Assembly (NCBI RefSeq): GCF_008692785.1
Contig: NZ_VXJV01000009.1
Span: 186,001 to 250,000 of the forward strand
Origin: Salmonella enterica subsp. diarizonae
GTDB taxonomy: Bacteria > Pseudomonadota > Gammaproteobacteria > Enterobacterales > Enterobacteriaceae
DNA length: 64,000 nt
Direction of reading: 5' to 3'
The translations under genes and the position numbers were made by a program. Each line of letters starts with the position of its first letter. Within the stretch, counting starts at the first letter, position 1. Positions 10,817 to 20,795 of this stretch are shown here, piece by piece. The notes below the pieces were generated by a model. The model saw nothing but the letters and a program-made list of their open reading frames with translations, ran no database searches and had not been told where the DNA came from.

Positions 10817-12184
10817 TTACCCTCTCTTGCGCGGCTGAATTTTCCCCAGCGAACCATGATACGTTTCACGGTATTTAGCGCTCATGTCTTTACCGGTCTC
10901 GTACATCGCAGCAATGATCTCATCGAGCGAAATACAGGGTTCGCTTACGCGGCTCATCGCCATCGTCGCCGCGTTTATCGCTTTCACGGCAGAGATGGCA
11001 TTTCTCTCTATGCAGGGAATTTGTACCTGCCCACCCAGCGGATCGCAGGTCAATCCCAGATGATGTTCCATGGCAATTTCAGCGGCACTCAGCGTTTGCT
11101 CCACGGATGCGCCCATCAGTTCAGCCAGGCCCGCCGCCGCCATTGAGCACGCCACGCCGATTTCCCCCTGACAGCCGACTTCAGATCCCAGAATAGAGGC
11201 GTTTTGTTTAAACAACATCGCGATAGCGGCGGCGGTCAGGAAAAAACGGGTCAGCGCACCGAGATCCAGCGGCGTGACAAATTTATCATACCAGCAGAGC
11301 GCCGCCGGAATGATGCCGCATGCGCCATTAGTTGGCGCGGTAACAATCTGTCCGCCGCTGGCATTTTCTTCGCTTACCGCAATCGCGAAGGCATTGACCC
11401 AGTTCAGAGCGGTTAAAAAATCACTGGCGGAACGGTTGGCCTGTAACGTTTTATGTAACGCGCAGGCGCGCCGCGGCACCTGATATGGGCCGGGTAACAC
11501 CCCCTCAGTATGTAACCCGCGATAAACCGCCTGCTGCATCACGTCCCATATCTGCGCCAGATAATTTTGCAACGTCTGTGGCGAGTGGCGGCACAGCTCA
11601 TTTTTCATCATCAGCGCCGCCACAGACAGGCCATTACGCCGACATAGCGCCAGCAACTGGGCGGCATGACTAAATTCAAAGGGCGACACTGTACGCAAAG
11701 GAAGCGATGGCGTCAGCGGCTCGCCATGTTTGCGAACCTGCCCGGCGCCTATCGAAAACCAGGTCTCTTCATACACCGTGAAATAATCATCCCTGGCGCG
11801 AAACGTCATAGCATAAGGATGCCCTGGGTGCGCCTGATGATTGGCGATAATCTTTACTTTTATCGTAGTTTCGCCCGCGTCGGAGAGCGGGAGTTCGATT
11901 TTATTTTCATTTTCCGCACGCTTAATCACCGACATATGCGAACGGAGATCGACATTCTCCGGCTGATAGCCCAACAGCCCAAGATAAAGGGCGGTATCCA
12001 CATTGTGACACTTGCGGCTTAGCGATAAAGCGCCATACAGCTCGATTTCAATTTCCCGAATTAGCGGCAACGTCTCTTGTTCTCTGAGCAATGAAATAAA
12101 GAGCCAGGCGGCGCGCATCGGCCCTACGGTACGTGAGCTGGATGGACCTATTACTATTTTGAATATATCAAGGCAACTCTCCAT
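10817..12184 (-). CDS. L-serine dehydratase (iron-sulfur type, SdaA/SdaB family)
   Basis: The predicted enzyme deaminates L-serine to pyruvate and ammonia using a 4Fe-4S cluster. The 455 residues match the single-chain SdaA/SdaB length. The N-terminal signature IGPSSSRTVGPMRAA is present, though the usual His of the SSSHT motif is Arg here. Cysteine-bearing motifs GSEVGCQGEIGVACSMAAAG and GLTCDPLGGQVQIPC supply the cluster region. The start giving MESCLDIFKIVIGP was chosen over an upstream ATG on homology. It is a third-type copy beside the housekeeping sdaA and sdaB, which are expected elsewhere. It is divergent from a SerB-like phosphatase and a permease, which suggests serine supplied from phosphoserine. 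Confidence 0.9.
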   Translation of the reverse strand: MESCLDIFKIVIGPSSSRTVGPMRAAWLFISLLREQETLPLIREIEIELYGALSLSRKCHNVDTALYLGLLGYQPENVDLRSHMSVIKRAENENKIELPLSDAGETTIKVKIIANHQAHPGHPYAMTFRARDDYFTVYEETWFSIGAGQVRKHGEPLTPSLPLRTVSPFEFSHAAQLLALCRRNGLSVAALMMKNELCRHSPQTLQNYLAQIWDVMQQAVYRGLHTEGVLPGPYQVPRRACALHKTLQANRSASDFLTALNWVNAFAIAVSEENASGGQIVTAPTNGACGIIPAALCWYDKFVTPLDLGALTRFFLTAAAIAMLFKQNASILGSEVGCQGEIGVACSMAAAGLAELMGASVEQTLSAAEIAMEHHLGLTCDPLGGQVQIPCIERNAISAVKAINAATMAMSRVSEPCISLDEIIAAMYETGKDMSAKYRETYHGSLGKIQPRKRG

Positions 12185-12249
12185 CGTTATATCAATCCTT
12201 TCAGTCTCATTCGCGTTCAGTAATAAATACCATCCTCGCACAGTTGACA

Positions 12250-12293
12250 TATCAAAAATGATACCTTTTGTGTCTGAAGTTTACCGGGTATCA
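12250..12293. promoter_or_regulatory. Inverted repeat between divergent serine genes
   Basis: TGATACC at 12259-12265 and GGTATCA at 12287-12293 form an inverted repeat with a 21-base spacer. The first copy overlaps a smaller dyad TATCAAAAATGATA. This is a candidate operator for the adjacent XRE regulator. No footprint or comparison supports it yet. Confidence 0.4.
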
Positions 12294-12400
12294 AAAACAA
12301 TGCTTTTTTAGCGTTTTCCTGGCAGTGATATCTGTGATAGCACAAGATTCCACGTCCAAAAAGAGTCATTATAATACCCGTAAATTAAGGGAGTTATCGT

Positions 12401-13288
12401 ATGAGTGTTATTTATTTTATTACCACACAGGATATCGATACGTTTCAGAAAAAATTACAGGAAACGTTATTTAATGCCGTTACCATGCCGTTCCCACTAT
12501 TATTTGATAAACGTTATGCCGCGCTTATCGATACCGACTATCTAAAATTCACGCTGCCAGCGGAATGTCTTACACCTGAATTTTATCGCTATTTACGCGA
12601 GCTCTCATTACAGTGGCAGTTTGATTTTTTTATTAAGCCGCAGCCACTGCCTGTTAACGGTATTATCGCGTTTGATATGGACTCCACGTTTATTGCGGAA
12701 GAAGGCGTGGATGAGATTGCCCGCGCGCTTGGCATATCGACGCAAATCGCCGCCATTACCCAACAGGCAATGGAGGGCAAACTTGATTTTAACGCCAGTT
12801 TTACCCGACGTATCGGAATGTTGAAAGGCACGCCGAAAGCGGTGCTGAACGCCGTATGCGATCGCATGACCCTTTCGCCAGGCCTGTTAACTATTCTGCC
12901 AGTCATCAAAGCCAAAGGATTTAAAACCGCGATTATCTCCGGCGGGCTGGATATTTTCACCCAGCGTCTAAAAACGCGATATCAACTGGATTATGCCTTT
13001 TCGAATACGGTTGAAATACGCGATAACGTTCTGACAGATAACATTACTTTACCGATTATGAACGCCGCAAACAAAAAAAAGACGCTGGCTGATCTGGCTG
13101 ACCAGTTAAATATTGCCACGGAGAATATTGTTGCCTGTGGCGATGGTGCCAACGATCTGCCGATGTTACAGCATGCAGGCACCGGTATTGCCTGGAAAGC
13201 AAAACCGGTTGTACGGGAAAAAATCCATCATCAGATTAATCATCACGGTTTCGAATTGCTTCTTTTTTTTATTGAAGATGAATTATAA
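12401..13288 (+). CDS. SerB-like phosphoserine phosphatase (HAD family)
   Basis: This HAD-superfamily hydrolase of 295 residues resembles SerB over its catalytic domain. Motif I is DMDST at residues 92-96 with the nucleophile Asp. Motif II is IISGG near 178-182 and motif IV is GDGANDLPML at 247-256. The N-terminal 80 residues take the place of the SerB ACT-like domain but are shorter. A GGGAG ribosome site precedes the ATG. It is followed after 32 bases by an organophosphate-type permease. Opposite lies L-serine dehydratase, so it probably converts imported phosphoserine to serine (inference). It is unlikely to be the biosynthetic serB, which belongs in another locus. Confidence 0.88.
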   Translation: MSVIYFITTQDIDTFQKKLQETLFNAVTMPFPLLFDKRYAALIDTDYLKFTLPAECLTPEFYRYLRELSLQWQFDFFIKPQPLPVNGIIAFDMDSTFIAEEGVDEIARALGISTQIAAITQQAMEGKLDFNASFTRRIGMLKGTPKAVLNAVCDRMTLSPGLLTILPVIKAKGFKTAIISGGLDIFTQRLKTRYQLDYAFSNTVEIRDNVLTDNITLPIMNAANKKKTLADLADQLNIATENIVACGDGANDLPMLQHAGTGIAWKAKPVVREKIHHQINHHGFELLLFFIEDEL

Positions 13289-13320
13289 CGCGACTCGCCT
13301 CGCCGGAAGGGAATTTTAAA

Positions 13321-14643
13321 ATGAGTATAAAAACATGTATTTTCAGCCAGCCCGATAAGCCGATCGTAAAAGAGAAAAAAGAGATAGACCAGACCTATAA
13401 AAAATTTCGTCTTGAGATTATCGCCTCGGTCTTTATCTCTTATGCCGTCTTTTATCTCACCCGTAAAAACTTCTCCGCCGCAATGCCGGCCATGCTGACG
13501 GAAACATCGCTGACCGCAGAAGACTTCGCCATTATGTCTTCTATCTTCTACATTCTTTATGGCGCGATGAAGTTTGTCGGCGGGATGCTGGTCGATAAAA
13601 TTAACCCGAAAGCCATGACCGGCCCGGTGCTGATTGGCGTGGGGATTGTGAATATTCTGTTCGGCTTTTCCGATAGCGTGGCGGCATTCTACGTGCTGTA
13701 CAGTCTCAACGCGATATTACAGGGCACCAGCTTTCCGCCGATGGCGAAAATTATGGCCTCGTGGTTTTCGAAAAACGAACGGGGACGCTGGTGGGCTATC
13801 GTTGAAGCGGCGCACAATATCGGCGGCAGCCTCGCGCCGCTACTGACCAGTTTTGCTATCGCTTTTAGCGGTAGCTGGAAAATGGGGTTTTATGTTCCCG
13901 GCGCCATTTCGCTGCTGATGGGGATAGTGGCGCTATTTACTATTAAAGACCGTCCCGGTACGTTAGGTTTGCCCAACGTGGGGCAGTGGCGTAACGACAC
14001 GACGGAACTGGCCCAGGTCAAGGCCAGCCCGGTCAACCTGAGCTTCTGGCAAATTTTTGTGAAATATATCCTGACCAATCCACTGGTATGGATCATTATT
14101 ATCGGCGATATGTCGGTTTATATTGCGCGCACAATCCTTAACGACTGGCCGCAGATTTACTATTCGCAGGTTCACGGCTGGAGTCTGATAAAAGCGAACT
14201 CGATTATTTCCTGGTTTGAGGCGGGCGGACTGGCGGGCGGGTTGCTGGCAGGCTACTTGTCTGACTTTATGTTCAAAAGTAACCGCTGGATGACCGGATT
14301 AATCTTCGCGTTAGCGCTGTGCATATGCATCGTGCTGGTGCCGCTGGTTCAGGACACCTCTTACACCCTCACCGCGATTCTGTTCACCATCATGGGCTTC
14401 GCCTTATACGGACCGCATATGCTTTTTGCCGTCGGCTGTCTGGATGTGACCCATAAGGATGCGGCGGGATCGATTACCGGTTTTCGGGGATTGTTCAGCT
14501 ATGTCGGCGCGGCAATGGCCGGTGTGCCAGTAATTATGGTGAAAAATAGCTGGGCGTGGTCGGGCGTTTATATTTATGCGTTGATCGCCATTCTGCTAAC
14601 GACTCTGTCGCTGGCGCTACTCTCCAGGCTGCATCGTTTGTAA
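13321..14643 (+). CDS. Major facilitator permease, organophosphate:phosphate antiporter-like
   Basis: This inner-membrane transporter has 440 residues and about 12 membrane segments. The motif YLTRKNFSAAMPAM in helix 1 is characteristic of the GlpT/UhpT/UhpC/PgtP group, which exchanges phosphorylated compounds for phosphate. It has a charged N-terminal tail of about 35 residues (KPIVKEKKEIDQTYKKF). GGAAGGGAA precedes the ATG. The partner gene is a phosphoserine phosphatase, so O-phosphoserine is the most attractive substrate, but the sequence alone does not prove it. A strong hairpin follows the stop. Confidence 0.88.
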   Translation: MSIKTCIFSQPDKPIVKEKKEIDQTYKKFRLEIIASVFISYAVFYLTRKNFSAAMPAMLTETSLTAEDFAIMSSIFYILYGAMKFVGGMLVDKINPKAMTGPVLIGVGIVNILFGFSDSVAAFYVLYSLNAILQGTSFPPMAKIMASWFSKNERGRWWAIVEAAHNIGGSLAPLLTSFAIAFSGSWKMGFYVPGAISLLMGIVALFTIKDRPGTLGLPNVGQWRNDTTELAQVKASPVNLSFWQIFVKYILTNPLVWIIIIGDMSVYIARTILNDWPQIYYSQVHGWSLIKANSIISWFEAGGLAGGLLAGYLSDFMFKSNRWMTGLIFALALCICIVLVPLVQDTSYTLTAILFTIMGFALYGPHMLFAVGCLDVTHKDAAGSITGFRGLFSYVGAAMAGVPVIMVKNSWAWSGVYIYALIAILLTTLSLALLSRLHRL

Positions 14644-14647
14644 CATT

Positions 14648-14680
14648 CTGGCGACAGCGGCAAAACGCGGCTGTCGCCAG
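14648..14680. terminator. Hairpin between the permease gene and cirA
   Basis: The perfect 11-base arms CTGGCGACAGC and GCTGTCGCCAG enclose an 11-base loop and sit between two converging genes. The following run is only TCTCTGT, so termination may be weak on the plus strand. Confidence 0.6.
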
Positions 14681-14686
14681 TCTCTG

Positions 14687-16678
14687 TCAGAACCGGTAAT
14701 CCACCGCCATAAAGTAACGACGTCCGTCTTCGGTATAACCGTAGTCGTCGCGTTTGAGATCTTTATCGCCCACGTTCAGAACGCCCGCACGCAGTTTAAC
14801 GTTTTTCGTCGCCTGCCATGCCGCGCCGGTATCCCAGACCACATACCCGCCAGGCGTCTTCGCCGTTGCGCTGTCGGCCCGCTTACGCCCGGTATAATTC
14901 CCCGATACGTAGAACGACCAGTCTTCAAGCTGCGTCAGTTTCCAGTCCAGCGTACCGTTCGCGGTGTGGAACGGCAGATCGGAAAGCGGCTTGTTCCCGC
15001 CATTGCTAATGTCGCGTCCGTCGTTATAGGTGTAATTCAACGACAGTTTCCACGCCTCGTTAAACGGAACTTTCAGCTCGGTTTCCACGCCCTGAATACG
15101 CGCTTTATTCACGTTGTAATAACGGAAGACCGGAACGCGCTGTCCCCGACTGTTGGTTTCGAAACCGACAAAGTTGGAATAGCCGGGCGCGGCGTTAACA
15201 TTAGGGGTACGGCTAATGCTGATGCGATCGTCCACATCGTTACGGAACGTAGTAATGCTCGCTTCTACGCCATCCAGTATGCCCTCTTCGCCACGGTAAT
15301 AGAGGCCAAGCTCCCAGCTTTCACTGGTTTCAGGTTTCAGATCCGGGCTACCGACAATGCGACATCCGCCACGGCAGGAATTGGTTGCCCAGTCCGGGCT
15401 TAATTGCAATAGCGACGGCGCCTTAAAGGCCGTGGCCCATCCACCTTTCACCGTCAGGGTATCCGTTGCGTTATAGACCAGATAAGCACGTGGGCTCCAG
15501 TGATCGCCATAGGTTTCATGGTCATCCATACGGATGCCCGTGGTCAGCGCCAGCGGTTCGAAGATCCGCCACTCATCTTCAAGGAACAGAGCGTACTGGC
15601 TGGCGGAGGTTTTAGTACTGGAACCACCGGTCAGGTTCACCGCATCGCTCAGTTTATCGTGACGCCATTCGCCGCCGAAGGTGACGAACTGGTTGACAGG
15701 CGCTAACGGCAGAACGTATTTCCCGTCAATAGAATTGCTTTCTGACGTGATGGGGCTACTGTTACCGGGGTTTTTGTTCTCCACTTTTTCGCCGTAGAAC
15801 TTGAGCTCGCTATTGCCGAGATCCCAACGTCCGTTATGGCTCAACGCGTAGTTTTGCCGCTCCAGACGGTTTTTATCCAGCGAGTCGGAGTCCCGGTCCT
15901 GGCGGTCAAAACCGTAGCCTGCGGTAACGTCATGATTTTCGTTCGGCGTCCAGGCAAACTCGACGTTTCCATCCCGGCTGGTAAATCCTTCAATGCGCGG
16001 CGTTTCACCCGTAGCGGTGGTGGCGGAACGCTGCTGCTCGTCTTTGCCGCGTTTCGCCAGGCTGCCATAGGCTTTCATCCCCAGCACGCCGTCGATCAGC
16101 GGGCCGCTGGTAAAGAACTGACCGTTATAAGTGTCGCCACGGTCGCGATGTTCCTGAAGAGTGGAATCAACCGTGACGCTGCCGTGCCATTTCTGACCAA
16201 TTTTTTTGGTGATAATGTTGACCACGCCACCCAGCGCATCGGAGCCATACAGCGAGGACATGGGCCCACGCACCACCTCAATGCGTTCGATAGCGTCAAC
16301 CGGTATCCAGTTCAGATCAAAATCATTATGGCGGAAGACCGCGTTACGGGAGTTGACGCGCTTACCGTCGATCAGGATCAGCGTATAGCTGCTATCCAGA
16401 CCACGAATACTCACGCCTTTACGGTTATCCCCTTCGCTGGTGAGCTGCACGCCCGGTACCTCTTTCAGGACATCTTTCAGGTTTTGCACGGGCCTGCGCT
16501 GTAAATCTTGCTGGGTAATGACGCTGATACTTGCCGGTGCGTCTTTCAGATTTTGTTCGATGGCGGACGCGGTAACGACCATGGTTTCACCATCATCTGT
16601 TGCTGCGGCAACCGGCCAGGCCAACGTTACTGCGGACACACAAATCCCTACCCGAACGAAAGGGTTCAACCTAAACAT
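14687..16678 (-). CDS. cirA: Colicin I / catecholate siderophore receptor CirA
   Basis: CirA is an outer-membrane TonB-dependent receptor that takes up linear catecholates (dihydroxybenzoylserine) and is used by colicins Ia and Ib. It has 663 residues, the E. coli length. A signal peptide ends near WPVAAA and is followed by the TonB box ETMVVTA. The plug domain contains [19 protein letters not shown] and [23 protein letters not shown], and the 22-strand barrel ends in a terminal Phe (MAVDYRF). Fur boxes upstream fit iron repression. Confidence 0.98.
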   Translation of the reverse strand: MFRLNPFVRVGICVSAVTLAWPVAAATDDGETMVVTASAIEQNLKDAPASISVITQQDLQRRPVQNLKDVLKEVPGVQLTSEGDNRKGVSIRGLDSSYTLILIDGKRVNSRNAVFRHNDFDLNWIPVDAIERIEVVRGPMSSLYGSDALGGVVNIITKKIGQKWHGSVTVDSTLQEHRDRGDTYNGQFFTSGPLIDGVLGMKAYGSLAKRGKDEQQRSATTATGETPRIEGFTSRDGNVEFAWTPNENHDVTAGYGFDRQDRDSDSLDKNRLERQNYALSHNGRWDLGNSELKFYGEKVENKNPGNSSPITSESNSIDGKYVLPLAPVNQFVTFGGEWRHDKLSDAVNLTGGSSTKTSASQYALFLEDEWRIFEPLALTTGIRMDDHETYGDHWSPRAYLVYNATDTLTVKGGWATAFKAPSLLQLSPDWATNSCRGGCRIVGSPDLKPETSESWELGLYYRGEEGILDGVEASITTFRNDVDDRISISRTPNVNAAPGYSNFVGFETNSRGQRVPVFRYYNVNKARIQGVETELKVPFNEAWKLSLNYTYNDGRDISNGGNKPLSDLPFHTANGTLDWKLTQLEDWSFYVSGNYTGRKRADSATAKTPGGYVVWDTGAAWQATKNVKLRAGVLNVGDKDLKRDDYGYTEDGRRYFMAVDYRF

Positions 16679-16858
16679 TCCATTTCTCCATGAGATAAAT
16701 ACGACAAAAAAATCGGTTATCGCTCACAACGCATTACGTTTCGCCTGCGATAACGGTTATCACGGCGAACTCTTTTTATGCAGGCGAGTCGGGCTGATTA
16801 GCGATGGCCGCCCCCGAATCTCTATCCTTCTGATTTTGAGCGTAACGATAAAGCAAAC

Positions 16859-16890
16859 GATAATAATTATCAATTTAATTGTTAATAATT
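16859..16890 (-). promoter_or_regulatory. Fur box region of cirA
   Basis: GATAATAATTATCAATTT followed by TTGTTAATAATTAT matches overlapping Fur-box hexamers (GATAAT units). A second dyad GATAACGGTTATC lies closer to the gene at 16749-16761. Control of cirA by Fur is well established in enterobacteria. Confidence 0.75.
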
Positions 16891-16915
16891 ATGTCGCCAG
16901 AAGCCAATTGTGGAG

Positions 16916-16949
16916 AAAAAAACAAAAAACCCTCTCGAATGAGAGGGTT
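16916..16949 (-). terminator. Rho-independent terminator of lysP
   Basis: Read on the minus strand, the stem AACCCTCTC / GAGAGGGTT has a four-base loop and is followed by TTTTTGTTTTT. It lies about 75 bases beyond the lysP stop. Confidence 0.85.
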
Positions 16950-16973
16950 AGAAGGGGCAGTTCAGGCGGTCAG

Positions 16974-17013
16974 TACCGGATGTCGGCATAAAACCTTATC
17001 CAGCCTACGGCGA
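16974..17013. repeat. REP-like element downstream of lysP
   Basis: ACCGGATGTCGGC and CCTTATCCAGCCTACGGCG form the two halves of a REP unit between the terminator and the lysP stop codon. Confidence 0.6.
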
Positions 17014-17023
17014 GAATAGTGCG

Positions 17024-18493
17024 TTACTTTTTAACGCGTTCCGGGAAGTGCATTTCGCTATAGCGCACAAAATGCGTGCCTTTTATCAGCTTGTAGCCGA
17101 ACCAGATAATCAGGAACAGAGGAATACCGATATAGGTCGCCGCGACGCCGCCCCAGTCGATGGTATCTTTCAGAAACGCTTCATAGTTCTGCCCTAACGT
17201 AATAATCAGGCACAGTACGAAGGCGAAGATCGGCCCCAGCGGGAAGAACCCGGAACGGTATGGCAAATCATTCACATCATACCCTTGCATCACGTAACCG
17301 CGACGGAAGCGATAATGGCTAATGGCGATCCCCAGCCAGGCGATGAAGCCCGTCATACCGGAGGTGTTCAACAGCCACAGATAGACCGTCTGGTTGCCGA
17401 ACATTGAGGTCAAAAAGCAAAGACCGGCAATCACGGTGGTGGCATAAAGCGCATTGCGCGGTACGCCGCCGCGGGACAATTTAGCAAAAATACGCGGAGC
17501 CTTACCGTCACAGGCCAGGGTGTAGAGCATACGGGTAGAGGCATACATCCCGGAGTTGCCCGCAGACAGTACCGCCGTCAGGATAACCGCATTCATTATC
17601 GCCGCCGCAGACAACAAGCCCGCATGCTGGAACACTAAGGTAAACGGACTGACGCTAATGTCTTTGACGTCGTTCCGCAGCAGGTTCGGATCGGTATAAG
17701 GAATGATCAGGCTGATAATCAAAATCGCGAAGACATAAAACAGCAGGATACGCCAGAAGACCTGACGCACCGCGCGCGGAATATTCTTCTCCGGATTTTC
17801 GGATTCCCCGGCGGCAATACCAATAAGCTCGGTTCCCTGGAAAGAGAAGCCCACGATCATCGCAACGCCAATCATTGCCGCAAAACCGCCAGCGAAAGGC
17901 GCATCGCCCGTCGTCCAGTTGCTCCAGCCGACCGGCTCGACACCTTTAAAAATGCCGATAATCATCGCTACGCCAACGATGATGAAGATAATAACGGTCG
18001 CCACTTTAATTAACGAGAACCAGTACTCCGCCTCGCCAAAACCGCGCACGGAAATGTAGTTCAGCAAGAAAATGACGCAGAGGAATAGCGCGCTCCAGAT
18101 CCAGCCCGGCGTATCAGGGAACCACCAGCCCATCACCAGCTGTGCGGCGACCAGATCAACAGCGATAGTCACTGCCCAGTTGTACCAGTAGTTCCAACCC
18201 AGCGCGAAACCAAAGCCTTCTTCCACATAGTTCTGACCATACGTCGCAAACGAGCCAGATACTGGCATATAGGCCGCCAGCTCACCAAGACTGGTCATCA
18301 GGAAATAGACCATCAAACCAATCAGAATATAAGAAAACAGCGCGCCGCCTGGCCCCGCCTGAGAAATTGTCGCACCAGATGCAACGAAAAGACCTGTCCC
18401 GATGGAGCCGCCAATGGCAATCATCGTCAGGTGACGCGCCTTTAATTCGCGACGTAGCGCGGGCGCTTCTGTGGTTTTAGTTTTGGAACCCAT
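17024..18493 (-). CDS. lysP: Lysine-specific permease LysP
   Basis: LysP is an inner-membrane lysine:proton symporter of the amino acid transporter (AAT/APC) family and the lysine co-sensor for CadC. It has 489 residues and 12 hydrophobic segments. The N-terminal ELKARHLTMIAIGGSIGTGLFV is the APC family signature, with FQGTELIGIAAGE in the middle. The gene has its own terminator, and a leader of nearly 190 bases separates it from yeiE. Family knowledge suggests control by ArgP. Confidence 0.97.
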   Translation of the reverse strand: MGSKTKTTEAPALRRELKARHLTMIAIGGSIGTGLFVASGATISQAGPGGALFSYILIGLMVYFLMTSLGELAAYMPVSGSFATYGQNYVEEGFGFALGWNYWYNWAVTIAVDLVAAQLVMGWWFPDTPGWIWSALFLCVIFLLNYISVRGFGEAEYWFSLIKVATVIIFIIVGVAMIIGIFKGVEPVGWSNWTTGDAPFAGGFAAMIGVAMIVGFSFQGTELIGIAAGESENPEKNIPRAVRQVFWRILLFYVFAILIISLIIPYTDPNLLRNDVKDISVSPFTLVFQHAGLLSAAAIMNAVILTAVLSAGNSGMYASTRMLYTLACDGKAPRIFAKLSRGGVPRNALYATTVIAGLCFLTSMFGNQTVYLWLLNTSGMTGFIAWLGIAISHYRFRRGYVMQGYDVNDLPYRSGFFPLGPIFAFVLCLIITLGQNYEAFLKDTIDWGGVAATYIGIPLFLIIWFGYKLIKGTHFVRYSEMHFPERVKK

Positions 18494-18682
18494 GTGAAAA
18501 TGCTATCCATCCAAAAAATGAGGCGCGATTGTAACAGACGAAATGCTATCCTTCCGGCACAAATGCGCGGTTATAAGAGACCTTCATGACCGGCCACGGA
18601 TTATAAGTAAAGCAGAGAATAACGTATACGTAAGCGGATACTAAAAATGGCGATGCCGCCCGGGTAGCCCTCCTCTTCACCC

Positions 18683-19546
18683 TTATTCACAGTAACTCAA
18701 AAAACGCTGCAACGCGTTAGAAAGATGTTTCTGCCGATGATGAACACGCCACAACGTGCGCACCAGGCGCGGTAACGGCACCGCGACTTCGCTCAGGGTT
18801 CCCGCCTGGAGTTGTTCAGCAATCACCCGGCGCGATAAACAGCTTATCCCCAGTCCATGACGCACCGCATGTTTGATCGCTTCTGAATTCCCCAACTCCA
18901 TCGCCATATGAAAACGCGGCAAATGCGACAACAGCAAATAATCGACAATTTCCCGCGTACCGGAACCGCGCTCGCGTAAAATCCATGGGGATGCCGCAAG
19001 CTGTTCCAGCGTCACCGGCCCCTGCGTCAGCGGCGAGGACGGCGCGGCAAAGACCACCAGCTCATCTTCCAGCCATGGCTCAGAGATAATCTCTGTACTG
19101 TGACACGGTCCTTCAATCAGGCCGATATCGACCCGAAAATCCAGCACCGCGTTAATCACGTCCTGGCTGTTTCCCACGCTGAGTTCCAGCGGCAAGGCCG
19201 GATAATGCTGGCGATAGCGGGCAATCATGGCGGGTAAAATGTAATTGCCGATGGTGCTACTGGCATAAACCCGTATCGCGCCGTTATCTTCACGAAATAG
19301 CTGCTCAATTTCTACCGCTTGCTCCAGCAACGCCAGCGCGCGCGGATATAACAAGCGCCCATGTTCGTTGACCACCAGCCGTTTACCCACCCGGTCAAAC
19401 AACTGTACGCCGAGCTGACCTTCCAGATCGGTGAGCGCGGCGCTAACGGCGGACTGCGATAATGACAGCATGACCGACGCCTGGGTTGTTGAACCGCTTT
19501 TCAGTACTTCAGCAAACACTTCAAGTTGTCGTAGCGTAATATGCAT
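18683..19546 (-). CDS. yeiE: LysR-family regulator YeiE
   Basis: This is a LysR-type transcription factor. The start [20 protein letters not shown] begins directly at the winged helix-turn-helix, and an in-frame ATG nine codons upstream was rejected. The recognition region is [20 protein letters not shown]. The effector domain contains [14 protein letters not shown]. At 287 residues it ends a few residues earlier than the E. coli protein. It is divergent from yeiH, the classic layout of a LysR gene and its target. Published work, recalled rather than checked, links YeiE to sulfite tolerance and motility. Confidence 0.95.
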   Translation of the reverse strand: MHITLRQLEVFAEVLKSGSTTQASVMLSLSQSAVSAALTDLEGQLGVQLFDRVGKRLVVNEHGRLLYPRALALLEQAVEIEQLFREDNGAIRVYASSTIGNYILPAMIARYRQHYPALPLELSVGNSQDVINAVLDFRVDIGLIEGPCHSTEIISEPWLEDELVVFAAPSSPLTQGPVTLEQLAASPWILRERGSGTREIVDYLLLSHLPRFHMAMELGNSEAIKHAVRHGLGISCLSRRVIAEQLQAGTLSEVAVPLPRLVRTLWRVHHRQKHLSNALQRFLSYCE

Positions 19547-19666
19547 AGTCGTATCCCACCGATAGCGTTTCACTTACCACTTATAAAGATTAATTATAAA
19601 TATATAATCAATTTTATTTTTAAACCAGATCACCGTAACCTTATTGTCCATATACAGGAGAAGGTT

Positions 19667-20716
19667 ATGACAGAAATCACCTTGCAGAAGCATCGTCGTA
19701 CAGTGTGGCATTTTATACCGGGGCTCGCTCTGAGCGCTGTCATTACAGGAGTCGCCCTGTGGGGCGGCGCTATCCCTGCCGTCGCAGGCGCCGGGTTCAG
19801 CGCCCTGACCCTGGCAATCCTGCTGGGTATGGTTATCGGGAATACCGTCTATCCACAAATATGGAAACAATGCGACGGCGGCGTGCTGTTTGCAAAACAA
19901 CATTTGCTGCGTTTAGGAATTATCCTTTACGGTTTTCGACTTACCTTTTCACAAATCGCCGACGTGGGCATTAGCGGTATTGTGATTGACGTATTAACGC
20001 TTTCCAGCACGTTCATGCTGGCCTGCTTCTTAGGCCAAAAAGTCTTTGGTCTGGACAGGCACACCAGTTGGCTGATTGGCGCCGGTAGCAGTATCTGCGG
20101 CGCAGCGGCGGTACTGGCGACAGAGCCGGTGGTAAAAGCGGAAGCCAGTAAGGTTACTGTAGCCGTAGCGACTGTCGTTATCTTCGGCACAATCGCCATT
20201 TTCCTTTACCCGGCGATGTATCCGCTGCTGGCACACTGGTTCAGCCCGGAAACTTACGGCATCTATATCGGCTCAACCATGCATGAAGTCGCGCAAGTGG
20301 TCGCAGCGGGTCACGCTGTTAGCCCGGATGCGGAAAATGCGGCGGTTATCGCTAAGATGCTGCGTGTTATGATGCTGGCGCCGTTCCTGATCATTCTGGC
20401 GGCGCGCGTTAAACAGCTTTCACCGGCGGCCGGCGCGGAAAAAAGCAAAATTACTATTCCGTGGTTTGCTATTTTCTTCATCGTAGTGGCGATCTTCAAC
20501 CCTTTCCACCTGCTGCCGAAAGCCGTGGTGGATATGCTGGTGACGCTGGACACGATACTGTTGGCGATGGCAATGGCGGCATTGGGTCTGACCACTCACG
20601 TTAGCGCCTTGAAAAAAGCAGGGGCGAAACCGCTGCTGATGGCGCTGGCATTATTCGCCTGGCTGATTATTGGCGGCGGAGCTATTAACGTCCTAATCCA
20701 TAGCCTTATCGCATAA
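19667..20716 (+). CDS. yeiH: YeiH, UPF0324 inner-membrane protein (putative sulfate/sulfite exporter family)
   Basis: YeiH is a polytopic membrane protein of 349 residues with about ten membrane segments. The start MTEITLQKHRRTVWHFIPGL follows GGAGAAGG, and a longer frame beginning inside the yeiE start region was rejected. The conserved motifs RLGIILYGFRLTFSQI and GAGSSICGAAAV mark the YeiH/UPF0324 family. Its divergence from yeiE suggests that YeiE controls it. Export of sulfite or sulfate is a family-level proposal. Confidence 0.93.
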   Translation: MTEITLQKHRRTVWHFIPGLALSAVITGVALWGGAIPAVAGAGFSALTLAILLGMVIGNTVYPQIWKQCDGGVLFAKQHLLRLGIILYGFRLTFSQIADVGISGIVIDVLTLSSTFMLACFLGQKVFGLDRHTSWLIGAGSSICGAAAVLATEPVVKAEASKVTVAVATVVIFGTIAIFLYPAMYPLLAHWFSPETYGIYIGSTMHEVAQVVAAGHAVSPDAENAAVIAKMLRVMMLAPFLIILAARVKQLSPAAGAEKSKITIPWFAIFFIVVAIFNPFHLLPKAVVDMLVTLDTILLAMAMAALGLTTHVSALKKAGAKPLLMALALFAWLIIGGGAINVLIHSLIA

Positions 20717-20795
20717 ACTATTACGTTTCACGCCTGTTAACCCGTTATCATAGCGTTCGCAATGAACCGTATAGCGGGTTTAACAGGAGTCTTTT

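Noticed and set aside
15836..16504. 222-codon frame on the plus strand inside cirA
   Set aside because: It is fully antisense to the well-conserved cirA gene and shows no domain. Such shadows are common in GC-rich coding DNA.
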